Part shown: positions 38,747-52,088 of the stretch, one piece after another
Position numbering within the stretch: the stretch's first letter is position 1
Layout of the letters: each line of letters starts with the position of its first letter
From: Osmia lignaria lignaria
Taxonomy: Eukaryota > Arthropoda > Insecta > Hymenoptera > Megachilidae
DNA: 64,000 bases
Reading direction: 5' to 3'
Assembly: GCF_051020975.1 (NCBI RefSeq)
Contig: NW_027478170.1
Coordinates: 5,518,001 to 5,582,000 of the forward strand
The notes under the pieces: generated by a model
Told to the model about the DNA's origin: nothing
The model's database searches: none
Seen by the model: the letters and a program-made list of their open reading frames with translations, nothing else
Made by a program: the position numbers and the translations under genes

Positions 38747-40034
38747 TTGCAGGTTTATCTCAAGGGAAGGGGCCTAACGGACATATTTCGAGATATTTCT
38801 TCTTCTTGTTGTTCTTCTTCTGCACAGCTAAACTGGAAGTGGCATTTCCAGCTCGCAATAGTGCAGAGTTATCTCAAAGAAAGGAGCCACGGTGTTTCTG
38901 TATCTCTATTATGTTGGTGCGGCTTCGGAACTTTTAAATATCTTGATATATCTCGAGAACTACGCATCTGATCAAAAAATATCGTAGAACATAAAAAGTA
39001 GGAAACTTAATTCTCTACAAAAAAGGTCTGTTAACATTTTGCCATAGCTCGCTTCGTTTCCGAGATATTTGCAGATTTATCTCAAGGGAAGGGGCCTGAC
39101 GGACATATTTCGAGATATTTCTTCTTCTTGTTGTTCTTCTTCTGCACAGCTAAACTGGAAGTGGCATTTCCAGCTCGCACTAGTGCAGAGTTATCTCAAA
39201 GAAAGGAGCCACGGAGTTTCTGTATCTCTATTATGTTGGTGCGGCTTCGGAACTTTTAAATATCTTGATATATCTCGAGAACTACGCATCTGATCAAAAA
39301 ATATCGTAGAACATAAAAAGTAGGAAACTTAATTCTCTACAAAAAAGGTCTCTTAACATTTTGCCATAGCTCGCTTCGTTTCCGAGATATTTGCAGATTT
39401 ATCTCAAGGGAAGGGGCCTGACGGACATATTTCGAGATATTTCTTCTTCTTGTTGTTCTTCTTCTGCACAGCTAAGCTGGAAGTGGCATTTGCGGCTCGC
39501 ACTAGTGCAGCGTTATCTCAAAGAAGGGGGCCACGGTGTTTCTGTATCTCTATTATGTTGGTGCGGCTTCGGAACTTTTAAATATCTTGATATATCTCGA
39601 GAACTACGCATCTGATCAAAAAATATCATAGAACATAAAAAGTAGGAAACTTAATTCTCTACAAAAAAGGTCTGTTAACATTTTGCCATAGCTCGCTTCG
39701 TTTCCGAGATATTTGCAGATTTATCTCAAGGGAAGGGGCCTGACGGACATATTTCGAGATATTTCTTCTTCTTGTTGTTCTTCTTCTGCACAGCTAAACT
39801 GGAAGTGGCATTTCCAGCTCGCACTAGTGCAGAGTTATCTCAAAGAAAGGAGCCACGGTGTTTCTGTATCTCTATTATGTTGGTGCGGCTTCGGAACTTT
39901 TAAATATCTTGATATATCTCGAGAACTACGCATCTGATCAAAAAATATCGTAGAACATAAAAAGTAGGAAACTTAATTCTCTACAAAAAAGGTCTGTTAA
40001 CATTTTGCCATAGCTCGCTTCGTTTCCGAGATAT
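38747..40034 (+). repeat. V unit followed by a 644-bp dimer segment
   Basis: The first V unit (GCAGGTTTATC, GGAGCCACGG) is at 38747. Units at 39069 and 39713 share CTAAACTGG with CCAGCTCGCACTAG and GGAGCCACGG, and alternate with R-like units. GGTCTGTTAAC upstream of several units marks this lineage, which continues to about 50.9 kb. Confidence 0.78.
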
Positions 40035-42288
40035 TTGCAGATTTATCTCAAGGGAAGGGGCCTGACGGACATATTTCGAGATATTTCTTCTTCTTGTTGT
40101 TCTTCTTCTGCACAGCTAAGCTGGAAGTGGCATTTGCGGCTCGCACTAGTGCAGAGTTATCTCAAAGAAAGGGGCCACGGTGTTTCTGTATCTCTATTAT
40201 GTTGGTGCGGCTTCGGAACTTTTAAATATCTCGATATATCTCGAAAACTACGCTTCTGATCAAAAAATATCATAGAACATAAATTGTAGGAAACATAATT
40301 CTCTACAAAAAAGGTCTCTTAGCATTTTGCCATAGCTCGCTTCGTTTCCGAGATATTTGCAGATTTATCTGAAGGGAAAGGGCCTGACGGACATATTTCG
40401 AGATATTTCTTCTTCTTGTTGTTCTTCTTCTGCACAGCTAAGCTGGAAGTGGCATTTGCAGCTCGCAATAGTGCAGAGTTATCTCAAAGAAAGGGGCCAC
40501 TGTGTTCCTGTATCTCTATTATGTTGGTGCGGCTTCGGAACTTTTAAATATCTTGATATATCTCGAGAACTGCGCATCTGATCAAAAAATATCATAGAAC
40601 ATAAAAAGTAGGAAACTTAATTCTCTACAAAAAAGGTCTCTTAACATTTTGCCATAGCTCGCTTCGTTTCCGAGATATTTGCAGATTTATCTGAAGGGAA
40701 GGGGCCTAACGGACATATTTCGAGATATTTCTTCTTCTTGTTGTTCTTCTTCTGCACAGCTAAACTGGAAGTGGCATTTCCAGCTCGCAATAGTGCAGAG
40801 TTATCTCAAAGAAAGGGGCCACGGTGTTTCTGTATCTCTATTATGTTGGTGCGGCTTCGGAACTTTTAAATATCTTGATATATCTCGAGAACTACGCATC
40901 TGATCAAAAAATATTATAGAACATAAAAAGTAGGAAACTTAATTCTCAACAAATAAAGTCTCTCAACATTTTGCCATAGCTCGCTTCGTTTCCGAGATAT
41001 TTGCAGGTTTATCTCAAGGGAAGGGGCCTAACGGACATATTTCGAGATATTTCTTCTTCTTGTTGTTCTTCTTCTGCACAGCTAAACTGGAAGTGGCATT
41101 TCCAGCTCGCAATAGTGCAGAGTTATCTCAAAGAAAGGAGCCACGGTGTTTCTGTATCTCTATTATGTTGGTGCGGCTTCGGAACTTTTAAATATCTTGA
41201 TATATCTCGAGAACTACGCATCTGATCAAAAAATATCGTAGAACATAAAAAGTAGGAAACTTAATTCTCTACAAAAAAGGTCTGTTAACATTTTGCCATA
41301 GCTCGCTTCGTTTCCGAGATATTTGCAGATTTATCTCAAGGGAAGGGGCCTGACGGACATATTTCGAGATATTTCTTCTTCTTGTTGTTCTTCTTCTGCA
41401 CAGCTAAGCTGGAAGTGGCATTTGCGGCTCGCACTAGTGCAGAGTTATCTCAAAGAAAGGGGCCACGGTGTTTCTGTATCTCTATTATGTTGGTGCGGCT
41501 TCGGAACTTTTAAATATCTCGATATATCTCGAAAACTACGCTTCTGATCAAAAAATATCATAGAACATAAATTGTAGGAAACATAATTCTCTACAAAAAA
41601 GGTCTCTTAGCATTTTGCCATAGCTCGCTTCGTTTCCGAGATATTTGCAGATTTATCTGAAGGGAAAGGGCCTGACGGACATATTTCGAGATATTTCTTC
41701 TTCTTGTTGTTCTTCTTCTGCACAGCTAAGCTGGAAGTGGCATTTGCAGCTCGCAATAGTGCAGAGTTATCTCAAAGAAAGGGGCCACTGTGTTCCTGTA
41801 TCTCTATTATGTTGGTGCGGCTTCGGAACTTTTAAATATCTTGATATATCTCGAGAACTGCGCATCTGATCAAAAAATATCATAGAACATAAAAAGTAGG
41901 AAACTTAATTCTCTACAAAAAAGGTCTCTTAACATTTTGCCATAGCTCGCTTCGTTTCCGAGATATTTGCAGATTTATCTGAAGGGAAGGGGCCTAACGG
42001 ACATATTTCGAGATATTTCTTCTTCTTGTTGTTCTTCTTCTGCACAGCTAAACTGGAAGTGGCATTTCCAGCTCGCAATAGTGCAGAGTTATCTCAAAGA
42101 AAGGGGCCACGGTGTTTCTGTATCTCTATTATGTTGGTGCGGCTTCGGAACTTTTAAATATCTTGATATATCTCGAGAACTACGCATCTGATCAAAAAAT
42201 ATTATAGAACATAAAAAGTAGGAAACTTAATTCTCAACAAATAAAGTCTCTCAACATTTTGCCATAGCTCGCTTCGTTTCCGAGATAT
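40035..42288 (+). repeat. 4-unit R-K-E-V HOR, 1288 bp, 1.75 copies
   Basis: R (40035), K (40357), E (40679) and V (41001) are followed by R (41323), K (41645) and E (41967). The linker ending in TCTCAACAAATAAAGTCTC then leads to a D unit in the place of V. K units carry GGCCACTGTGTTCCTG and GAACTGCGCATC. This four-unit order is the likely parent of the 9-unit repeat downstream. Confidence 0.88.
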
Positions 42289-42609
42289 TTGCAGATTATC
42301 TCAAGGGAAGGGGCCTGACGGACATATTTCGAGATATTTCTTCTTCTTGTTGTTCTTCTTCTGCACAGCTAAGCTGGAAGTGGCATTTGCGGCTCGCACT
42401 AGTGCAGCGTCATCTCAAAGAAAGGGGCCACGGTGTTTCTGTATCTCTATTATGTTGGTGCGGCTTCGGAACTTTTAAATATCTTGATATATCTCGAGAA
42501 CTACGCATCTGATCAAAAAATATCATAGAACATAAAAAGTAGGAAACTTAATTCTCTACAAAAAAGGTCTGTTAACATTTTGCCATAGCTCGCTTCGTTT
42601 CCGAGATAT
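42289..42609 (+). repeat. First D monomer (321 bp)
   Basis: GCAGATTATCTC has lost one T compared with GCAGATTTATCTC. The unit also carries GTGCAGCGTCATCTC. The same deletion is present at 44864, 46473, 47760, 49369, 50656 and, in a fused unit, at 60958. It is thus a lineage marker for one amplified monomer. Confidence 0.92.
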
Positions 42610-43922
42610 TTGCAGATTTATCTCAAGGGAAGGGGCCTGACGGACATATTTCGAGATATTTCTTCTTCTTGTTGTTCTTCTTCTGCACAGCTAAGCTGGA
42701 AGTGGCATATGCGGCTCGCACTAGTGCAGAGTTATCTCAAAGAAAGGGGCCACGGTGTTTCTGTATCTCTATTATGTTGGTGCGGTTTCGGAACTTTTAA
42801 ATATCTCGATATATCTCGAAAACTACGCTTCTGATCAAAAAATATCATAGAACATAAATTGTAGGAAACATAATTCTCTACAAAAAAGGTCTCTTAGCAT
42901 TTTGCCATAGCTCGCTTCGTTTCCGAGATATTTGCAGATTTATCTCAAGGGAAGGGGCCTGACGGACATATTTCGAGATATTTCTTCTTCTTGTTGTTCT
43001 TCTTCTGCACAGCTAAACTGGAAGTGGCATTTCCAGCTCGCACTAGTGCAGAGTTATCTCAAAGAAAGGAGCCACGGTGTTTCTGTATCTCTATTATGTT
43101 GGTGCGGCTTCGGAACTTTTAAATATCTTGATATATCTCGAGAACTACGCATCTGATCAAAAAATATCGTAGAACATAAAAAGTAGGAAACTTAATTCTC
43201 TACAAAAAAGGTCTGTTAACATTTTGCCATAGCTCGCTTCGTTTCCGAGATATTTGCAGATTTATCTCAAGGGAAGGGGCCTGACGGACATATTTCGAGA
43301 TATTTCTTCTTCTTGTTGTTCTTCTTCTGCACAGCTAAGCTGGAAGTGGCATTTGCGGCTCGCACTAGTGCAGAGTTATCTCAAAGAAAGGGGCCACGGT
43401 GTTTCTGTATCTCTATTATGTTGGTGCGGCTTCGGAACTTTTAAATATCTTGATATATCTCGAGAACTACGCATCTGATCAAAAAATATCATAGAACATA
43501 AAAAGTAGGAAACTTAATTCTCTACAAAAAAGGTCTGTTAACATTTTGCCATAGCTCGCTTCGTTTCCGAGATATTTGCAGATTTATCTCAAGGGAAGGG
43601 GCCTGACGGACATATTTCGAGATATTGCTTCTTCTTGTTGTTCTTCTTCTGCACAGCTAAGCTGGAAGTGGCATTTGCGGCTCGCACTAGTGCAGAGTTA
43701 TCTCAAAGAAAGGGGCCACTGTGTTTCTGTATCTCTATTATGTTGGTGCGGCTTCGGAACTTTTAAATATCTCGATATATCTCGAAAACTACGCTTCTGA
43801 TCAAAAAATATCATAGAACATAAATTGTAGGAAACATAATTCTCTACAAAAAAGGTCTCTTAGCATTTTGCCATAGCTCGCTTCGTTTCCGAGATATTTG
43901 CAGATTTATCTGAAGGGAAAGG
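42610..43922 (+). repeat. R-like units bridging to the 9-unit HOR
   Basis: Units at 42610 (GGCATATGCGG, GCGGTTTCGG), 42932 (like 39713), 43254, 43576 (GATATTGCTTC, GGCCACTGTG) and the start of K at 43898. Linkers alternate between GGTCTGTTAAC and GGTCTCTTAGC. No repeat longer than one unit is evident. Confidence 0.7.
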
Positions 43923-46900
43923 GCCTGACGGACATATTTCGAGATATTTCTTCTTCTTGTTGTTCTTCTTCTGCACAGCTAAGCTGGAAGTGGCATTTGC
44001 AGCTCGCAATAGTGCAGAGTTATCTCAAAGAAAGGGGCCACTGTGTTCCTGTATCTCTATTATGTTGGTGCGGCTTCGGAACTTTTAAATATCTTGATAT
44101 ATCTCGAGAACTGCGCATCTGATCAAAAAATATCATAGAACATAAAAAGTAGGAAACTTAATTCTCTACAAAAAAGGTCTCTTAACATTTTGCCATAGCT
44201 CGCTTCGTTTCCGAGATATTTGCAGATTTATCTGAAGGGAAGGGGCCTAACGGACATATTTCGAGATATTTCTTCTTCTTGTTGTTCTTCTTCTGCACAG
44301 CTAAACTGGAAGTGGCATTTCCAGCTCGCAATAGTGCAGAGTTATCTCAAAGAAAGGGGCCACGGTGTTTCTGTATCTCTATTATGTTGGTGCGGCTTCG
44401 GAACTTTTAAATATCTTGATATATCTCGAGAACTACGCATCTGATCAAAAAATATTATAGAACATAAAAAGTAGGAAACTTAATTCTCAACAAATAAAGT
44501 CTCTCAACATTTTGCCATAGCTCGCTTCGTTTCCGAGATATTTGCAGGTTTATCTCAAGGGAAGGGGCCTAACGGACATATTTCGAGATATTTCTTCTTC
44601 TTGTTGTTCTTCTTCTGCACAGCTAAACTGGAAGTGGCATTTCCAGCTCGCAATAGTGCAGAGTTATCTCAAAGAAAGGAGCCACGGTGTTTCTGTATCT
44701 CTATTCTGTTGGTGCGGCTTCGGAACTTTTAAATATCTTGATATATCTCGAGAACTACGCATCTGATCAAAAAATATCATAGAACATAAAAAGTAGGAAA
44801 CTTAATTCTCTACAAAAAAGGTCTCTTAACATTTTGCCATAGCTCGCTTCGTTTCCGAGATATTTGCAGATTATCTCAAGGGAAGGGGCCTGACGGACAT
44901 ATTTCGAGATATTTCTTCTTCTTGTTGTTCTTCTTCTGCACAGCTAAGCTGGAAGTGGCATTTGCGGCTCGCACTAGTGCAGCGTCATCTCAAAGAAAGG
45001 GGCCACGGTGTTTCTGTATCTCTATTATGTTGGTGCGGCTTCGGAACTTTTAAATATCTTGATATATCTCGAGAACTACGCATCTGATCAAAAAATATCA
45101 TAGAACATAAAAAGTAGGAAACTTAATTCTCTACAAAAAAGGTCTGTTAACATTTTGCCATAGCTCGCTTCGTTTCCGAGATATTTGCAGATTTATCTCA
45201 AGGGAAGGGGCCTGACGGACATATTTCGAGATATTTCTTCTTCTTGTTGTTCTTCTTCTGCACAGCTAAGCTGGAAGTGGCATTTGCGGCTCGCACTAGT
45301 GCAGAGTTATCTCAAAGAAAGGGGCCACGGTGTTTCTGTATCTCTATTATGTTGGTGCGGCTTCGGAACTTTTAAATATCTCGATATATCTCGAAAACTA
45401 CGCTTCTGATCAAAAAATATCATAGAACATAAATTGTAGGAAACATAATTCTCTACAAAAAAGGTCTCTTAGCATTTTGCCATAGCTCGCTTCGTTTCCG
45501 AGATATTTGCAGATTTATCTGAAGGGAAAGGGCCTGACGGACATATTTCGAGATATTTCTTCTTCTTGTTGTTCTTCTTCTGCACAGCTAAGCTGGAAGT
45601 GGCATTTGCAGCTCGCAATAGTGCAGAGTTATCTCAAAGAAAGGGGCCACTGTGTTCCTGTATCTCTATTATGTTGGTGCGGCTTCGGAACTTTTAAATA
45701 TCTTGATATATCTCGAGAACTGCGCATCTGATCAAAAAATATCATAGAACATAAAAAGTAGGAAACTTAATTCTCTACAAAAAAGGTCTCTTAACATTTT
45801 GCCATAGCTCGCTTCGTTTCCGAGATATTTGCAGATTTATCTGAAGGGAAGGGGCCTAACGGACATATTTCGAGATATTTCTTCTTCTTGTTGTTCTTCT
45901 TCTGCACAGCTAAACTGGAAGTGGCATTTCCAGCTCGCAATAGTGCAGAGTTATCTCAAAGAAAGGGGCCACGGTGTTTCTGTATCTCTATTATGTTGGT
46001 GCGGCTTCGGAACTTTTAAATATCTTGATATATCTCGAGAACTACGCATCTGATCAAAAAATATTATAGAACATAAAAAGTAGGAAACTTAATTCTCAAC
46101 AAATAAAGTCTCTCAACATTTTGCCATAGCTCGCTTCGTTTCCGAGATATTTGCAGGTTTATCTCAAGGGAAGGGGCCTAACGGACATATTTCGAGATAT
46201 TTCTTCTTCTTGTTGTTCTTCTTCTGCACAGCTAAACTGGAAGTGGCATTTCCAGCTCGCAATAGTGCAGAGTTATCTCAAAGAAAGGAGCCACGGTGTT
46301 TCTGTATCTCTATTCTGTTGGTGCGGCTTCGGAACTTTTAAATATCTTGATATATCTCGAGAACTACGCATCTGATCAAAAAATATCATAGAACATAAAA
46401 AGTAGGAAACTTAATTCTCTACAAAAAAGGTCTCTTAACATTTTGCCATAGCTCGCTTCGTTTCCGAGATATTTGCAGATTATCTCAAGGGAAGGGGCCT
46501 GACGGACATATTTCGAGATATTTCTTCTTCTTGTTGTTCTTCTTCTGCACAGCTAAGCTGGAAGTGGCATTTGCGGCTCGCACTAGTGCAGCGTCATCTC
46601 AAAGAAAGGGGCCACGGTGTTTCTGTATCTCTATTATGTTGGTGCGGCTTCGGAACTTTTAAATATCTTGATATATCTCGAGAACTACGCATCTGATCAA
46701 AAAATATCATAGAACATAAAAAGTAGGAAACTTAATTCTCTACAAAAAAGGTCTGTTAACATTTTGCCATAGCTCGCTTCGTTTCCGAGATATTTGCAGA
46801 TTTATCTCAAGGGAAGGGGCCTGACGGACATATTTCGAGATATTTCTTCTTCTTGTTGTTCTTCTTCTGCACAGCTAAGCTGGAAGTGGCATTTGCAGCT

Positions 46901-49900
46901 CGCAATAGTGCAGAGTTATCTCAAAGAAAGGGGCCACTGTGTTCCTGTATCTCTATTATGTTGGTGCGGCTTCGGAACTTTTAAATATCTTGATATATCT
47001 CGAGAACTGCGCATCTGATCAAAAAATATCATAGAACATAAAAAGTAGGAAACTTAATTCTCTACAAAAAAGGTCTCTTAACATTTTGCCATAGCTCGCT
47101 TCGTTTCCGAGATATTTGCAGATTTATCTGAAGGGAAGGGGCCTAACGGACATATTTCGAGATATTTCTTCTTCTTGTTGTTCTTCTTCTGCACAGCTAA
47201 ACTGGAAGTGGCATTTCCAGCTCGCAATAGTGCAGAGTTATCTCAAAGAAAGGGGCCACGGTGTTTCTGTATCTCTATTATGTTGGTGCGGCTTCGGAAC
47301 TTTTAAATATCTTGATATATCTCGAGAACTACGCATCTGATCAAAAAATATTATAGAACATAAAAAGTAGGAAACTTAATTCTCAACAAATAAAGTCTCT
47401 CAACATTTTGCCATAGCTCGCTTCGTTTCCGAGATATTTGCAGGTTTATCTCAAGGGAAGGGGCCTAACGGACATATTTCGAGATATTTCTTCTTCTTGT
47501 TGTTCTTCTTCTGCACAGCTAAACTGGAAGTGGCATTTCCAGCTCGCAATAGTGCAGAGTTATCTCAAAGAAAGGAGCCACGGTGTTTCTGTATCTCTAT
47601 TCTGTTGGTGCGGCTTCGGAACTTTTAAATATCTTGATATATCTCGAGAACTACGCATCTGATCAAAAAATATCATAGAACATAAAAAGTAGGAAACTTA
47701 ATTCTCTACAAAAAAGGTCTCTTAACATTTTGCCATAGCTCGCTTCGTTTCCGAGATATTTGCAGATTATCTCAAGGGAAGGGGCCTGACGGACATATTT
47801 CGAGATATTTCTTCTTCTTGTTGTTCTTCTTCTGCACAGCTAAGCTGGAAGTGGCATTTGCGGCTCGCACTAGTGCAGCGTCATCTCAAAGAAAGGGGCC
47901 ACGGTGTTTCTGTATCTCTATTATGTTGGTGCGGCTTCGGAACTTTTAAATATCTTGATATATCTCGAGAACTACGCATCTGATCAAAAAATATCATAGA
48001 ACATAAAAAGTAGGAAACTTAATTCTCTACAAAAAAGGTCTGTTAACATTTTGCCATAGCTCGCTTCGTTTCCGAGATATTTGCAGATTTATCTCAAGGG
48101 AAGGGGCCTGACGGACATATTTCGAGATATTTCTTCTTCTTGTTGTTCTTCTTCTGCACAGCTAAGCTGGAAGTGGCATTTGCGGCTCGCACTAGTGCAG
48201 AGTTATCTCAAAGAAAGGGGCCACGGTGTTTCTGTATCTCTATTATGTTGGTGCGGCTTCGGAACTTTTAAATATCTCGATATATCTCGAAAACTACGCT
48301 TCTGATCAAAAAATATCATAGAACATAAATTGTAGGAAACATAATTCTCTACAAAAAAGGTCTCTTAGCATTTTGCCATAGCTCGCTTCGTTTCCGAGAT
48401 ATTTGCAGATTTATCTGAAGGGAAAGGGCCTGACGGACATATTTCGAGATATTTCTTCTTCTTGTTGTTCTTCTTCTGCACAGCTAAGCTGGAAGTGGCA
48501 TTTGCAGCTCGCAATAGTGCAGAGTTATCTCAAAGAAAGGGGCCACTGTGTTCCTGTATCTCTATTATGTTGGTGCGGCTTCGGAACTTTTAAATATCTT
48601 GATATATCTCGAGAACTGCGCATCTGATCAAAAAATATCATAGAACATAAAAAGTAGGAAACTTAATTCTCTACAAAAAAGGTCTCTTAACATTTTGCCA
48701 TAGCTCGCTTCGTTTCCGAGATATTTGCAGATTTATCTGAAGGGAAGGGGCCTAACGGACATATTTCGAGATATTTCTTCTTCTTGTTGTTCTTCTTCTG
48801 CACAGCTAAACTGGAAGTGGCATTTCCAGCTCGCAATAGTGCAGAGTTATCTCAAAGAAAGGGGCCACGGTGTTTCTGTATCTCTATTATGTTGGTGCGG
48901 CTTCGGAACTTTTAAATATCTTGATATATCTCGAGAACTACGCATCTGATCAAAAAATATTATAGAACATAAAAAGTAGGAAACTTAATTCTCAACAAAT
49001 AAAGTCTCTCAACATTTTGCCATAGCTCGCTTCGTTTCCGAGATATTTGCAGGTTTATCTCAAGGGAAGGGGCCTAACGGACATATTTCGAGATATTTCT
49101 TCTTCTTGTTGTTCTTCTTCTGCACAGCTAAACTGGAAGTGGCATTTCCAGCTCGCAATAGTGCAGAGTTATCTCAAAGAAAGGAGCCACGGTGTTTCTG
49201 TATCTCTATTCTGTTGGTGCGGCTTCGGAACTTTTAAATATCTTGATATATCTCGAGAACTACGCATCTGATCAAAAAATATCATAGAACATAAAAAGTA
49301 GGAAACTTAATTCTCTACAAAAAAGGTCTCTTAACATTTTGCCATAGCTCGCTTCGTTTCCGAGATATTTGCAGATTATCTCAAGGGAAGGGGCCTGACG
49401 GACATATTTCGAGATATTTCTTCTTCTTGTTGTTCTTCTTCTGCACAGCTAAGCTGGAAGTGGCATTTGCGGCTCGCACTAGTGCAGCGTCATCTCAAAG
49501 AAAGGGGCCACGGTGTTTCTGTATCTCTATTATGTTGGTGCGGCTTCGGAACTTTTAAATATCTTGATATATCTCGAGAACTACGCATCTGATCAAAAAA
49601 TATCATAGAACATAAAAAGTAGGAAACTTAATTCTCTACAAAAAAGGTCTGTTAACATTTTGCCATAGCTCGCTTCGTTTCCGAGATATTTGCAGATTTA
49701 TCTCAAGGGAAGGGGCCTGACGGACATATTTCGAGATATTTCTTCTTCTTGTTGTTCTTCTTCTGCACAGCTAAGCTGGAAGTGGCATTTGCAGCTCGCA
49801 ATAGTGCAGAGTTATCTCAAAGAAAGGGGCCACTGTGTTCCTGTATCTCTATTATGTTGGTGCGGCTTCGGAACTTTTAAATATCTTGATATATCTCGAG

Positions 49901-52088
49901 AACTGCGCATCTGATCAAAAAATATCATAGAACATAAAAAGTAGGAAACTTAATTCTCTACAAAAAAGGTCTCTTAACATTTTGCCATAGCTCGCTTCGT
50001 TTCCGAGATATTTGCAGATTTATCTGAAGGGAAGGGGCCTAACGGACATATTTCGAGATATTTCTTCTTCTTGTTGTTCTTCTTCTGCACAGCTAAACTG
50101 GAAGTGGCATTTCCAGCTCGCAATAGTGCAGAGTTATCTCAAAGAAAGGGGCCACGGTGTTTCTGTATCTCTATTATGTTGGTGCGGCTTCGGAACTTTT
50201 AAATATCTTGATATATCTCGAGAACTACGCATCTGATCAAAAAATATTATAGAACATAAAAAGTAGGAAACTTAATTCTCAACAAATAAAGTCTCTCAAC
50301 ATTTTGCCATAGCTCGCTTCGTTTCCGAGATATTTGCAGGTTTATCTCAAGGGAAGGGGCCTAACGGACATATTTCGAGATATTTCTTCTTCTTGTTGTT
50401 CTTCTTCTGCACAGCTAAACTGGAAGTGGCATTTCCAGCTCGCAATAGTGCAGAGTTATCTCAAAGAAAGGAGCCACGGTGTTTCTGTATCTCTATTCTG
50501 TTGGTGCGGCTTCGGAACTTTTAAATATCTTGATATATCTCGAGAACTACGCATCTGATCAAAAAATATCATAGAACATAAAAAGTAGGAAACTTAATTC
50601 TCTACAAAAAAGGTCTCTTAACATTTTGCCATAGCTCGCTTCGTTTCCGAGATATTTGCAGATTATCTCAAGGGAAGGGGCCTGACGGACATATTTCGAG
50701 ATATTTCTTCTTCTTGTTGTTCTTCTTCTGCACAGCTAAGCTGGAAGTGGCATTTGCGGCTCGCACTAGTGCAGCGTCATCTCAAAGAAAGGGGCCACGG
50801 TGTTTCTGTATCTCTATTATGTTGGTGCGGCTTCGGAACTTTTAAATATCTTGATATATCTCGAGAACTACGCATCTGATCAAAAAATATCATAGAACAT
50901 AAAAAGTAGGAAACTTAATTCTCTACAAAAAAGGTCTGTTAACATTTTGCCATAGCTCGCTTCGTTTCCGAGATATTTGCAGATTTATCTCAAGGGAAGG
51001 GGCCTGACGGACATATTTCGAGATATTTCTTCTTCTTGTTGTTCTTCTTCTGCACAGCTAAGCTGGAAGTGGCATTTGCGGCTCGCACTAGTGCAGAGTT
51101 ATCTCAAAGAAAGGGGCCACGGTGTTTCTGTATCTCTATTATGTTGGTGCGGCTTCGGAACTTTTAAATATCTCGATATATCTCGAAAACTACGCTTCTG
51201 ATCAAAAAATATCATAGAACATAAATTGTAGGAAACATAATTCTCTACAAAAAAGGTCTCTTAGCATTTTGCCATAGCTCGCTTCGTTTCCGAGATATTT
51301 GCAGATTTATCTGAAGGGAAAGGGCCTGACGGACATATTTCGAGATATTTCTTCTTCTTGTTGTTCTTCTTCTGCACAGCTAAGCTGGAAGTGGCATTTG
51401 CAGCTCGCAATAGTGCAGAGTTATCTCAAAGAAAGGGGCCACTGTGTTCCTGTATCTCTATTATGTTGGTGCGGCTTCGGAACTTTTAAATATCTTGATA
51501 TATCTCGAGAACTGCGCATCTGATCAAAAAATATCATAGAACATAAAAAGTAGGAAACTTAATTCTCTACAAAAAAGGTCTCTTAACATTTTGCCATAGC
51601 TCGCTTCGTTTCCGAGATATTTGCAGATTTATCTGAAGGGAAGGGGCCTAACGGACATATTTCGAGATATTTCTTCTTCTTGTTGTTCTTCTTCTGCACA
51701 GCTAAACTGGAAGTGGCATTTCCAGCTCGCAATAGTGCAGAGTTATCTCAAAGAAAGGGGCCACGGTGTTTCTGTATCTCTATTATGTTGGTGCGGCTTC
51801 GGAACTTTTAAATATCTTGATATATCTCGAGAACTACGCATCTGATCAAAAAATATTATAGAACATAAAAAGTAGGAAACTTAATTCTCAACAAATAAAG
51901 TCTCTCAACATTTTGCCATAGCTCGCTTCGTTTCCGAGATATTTGCAGGTTTATCTCAAGGGAAGGGGCCTAACGGACATATTTCGAGATATTTCTTCTT
52001 CTTGTTGTTCTTCTTCTGCACAGCTAAACTGGAAGTGGCATTTCCAGCTCGCAATAGTGCAGAGTTATCTCAAAGAAAGGAGCCACGG
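43923..52088 (+). repeat. 9-unit HOR, 2896 bp, 2.8 copies
   Basis: The unit order is H-E-V-D-R-K-E-V-D. Equivalent starts are 44542/47438/50334 (V), 45185/48081/50977 (R) and 46794/49690 (H), always 2896 bp apart, which is 9 x 322 minus the two D deletions. The first copy has K rather than H in the first place (43898), so homology begins just after AAGGGAAAGGG. The V units carry CTATTCTGTTGG. The repeat ends in the V unit at 51943, where GTGTTTC changes to GGGTTTC. I see no differences between copies 1 and 2 by eye. Confidence 0.92.
46794..47115 (+). repeat. H fusion monomer (R 5' part, K 3' part)
   Basis: Upstream linker GGTCTGTTAAC and ATCTCAAGGGAAGGGG are as in R. From GCAGCTCGCAATAG through CCACTGTGTTCCTG to GAACTGCGCATC it is as in K. 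The exchange point lies between about 46818 and 46890. The fusion deletes one unit of R-K-E-V-D and leaves H-E-V-D. The same fusion is at 49690 and related ones are at 54197 and 55485. Confidence 0.82.
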
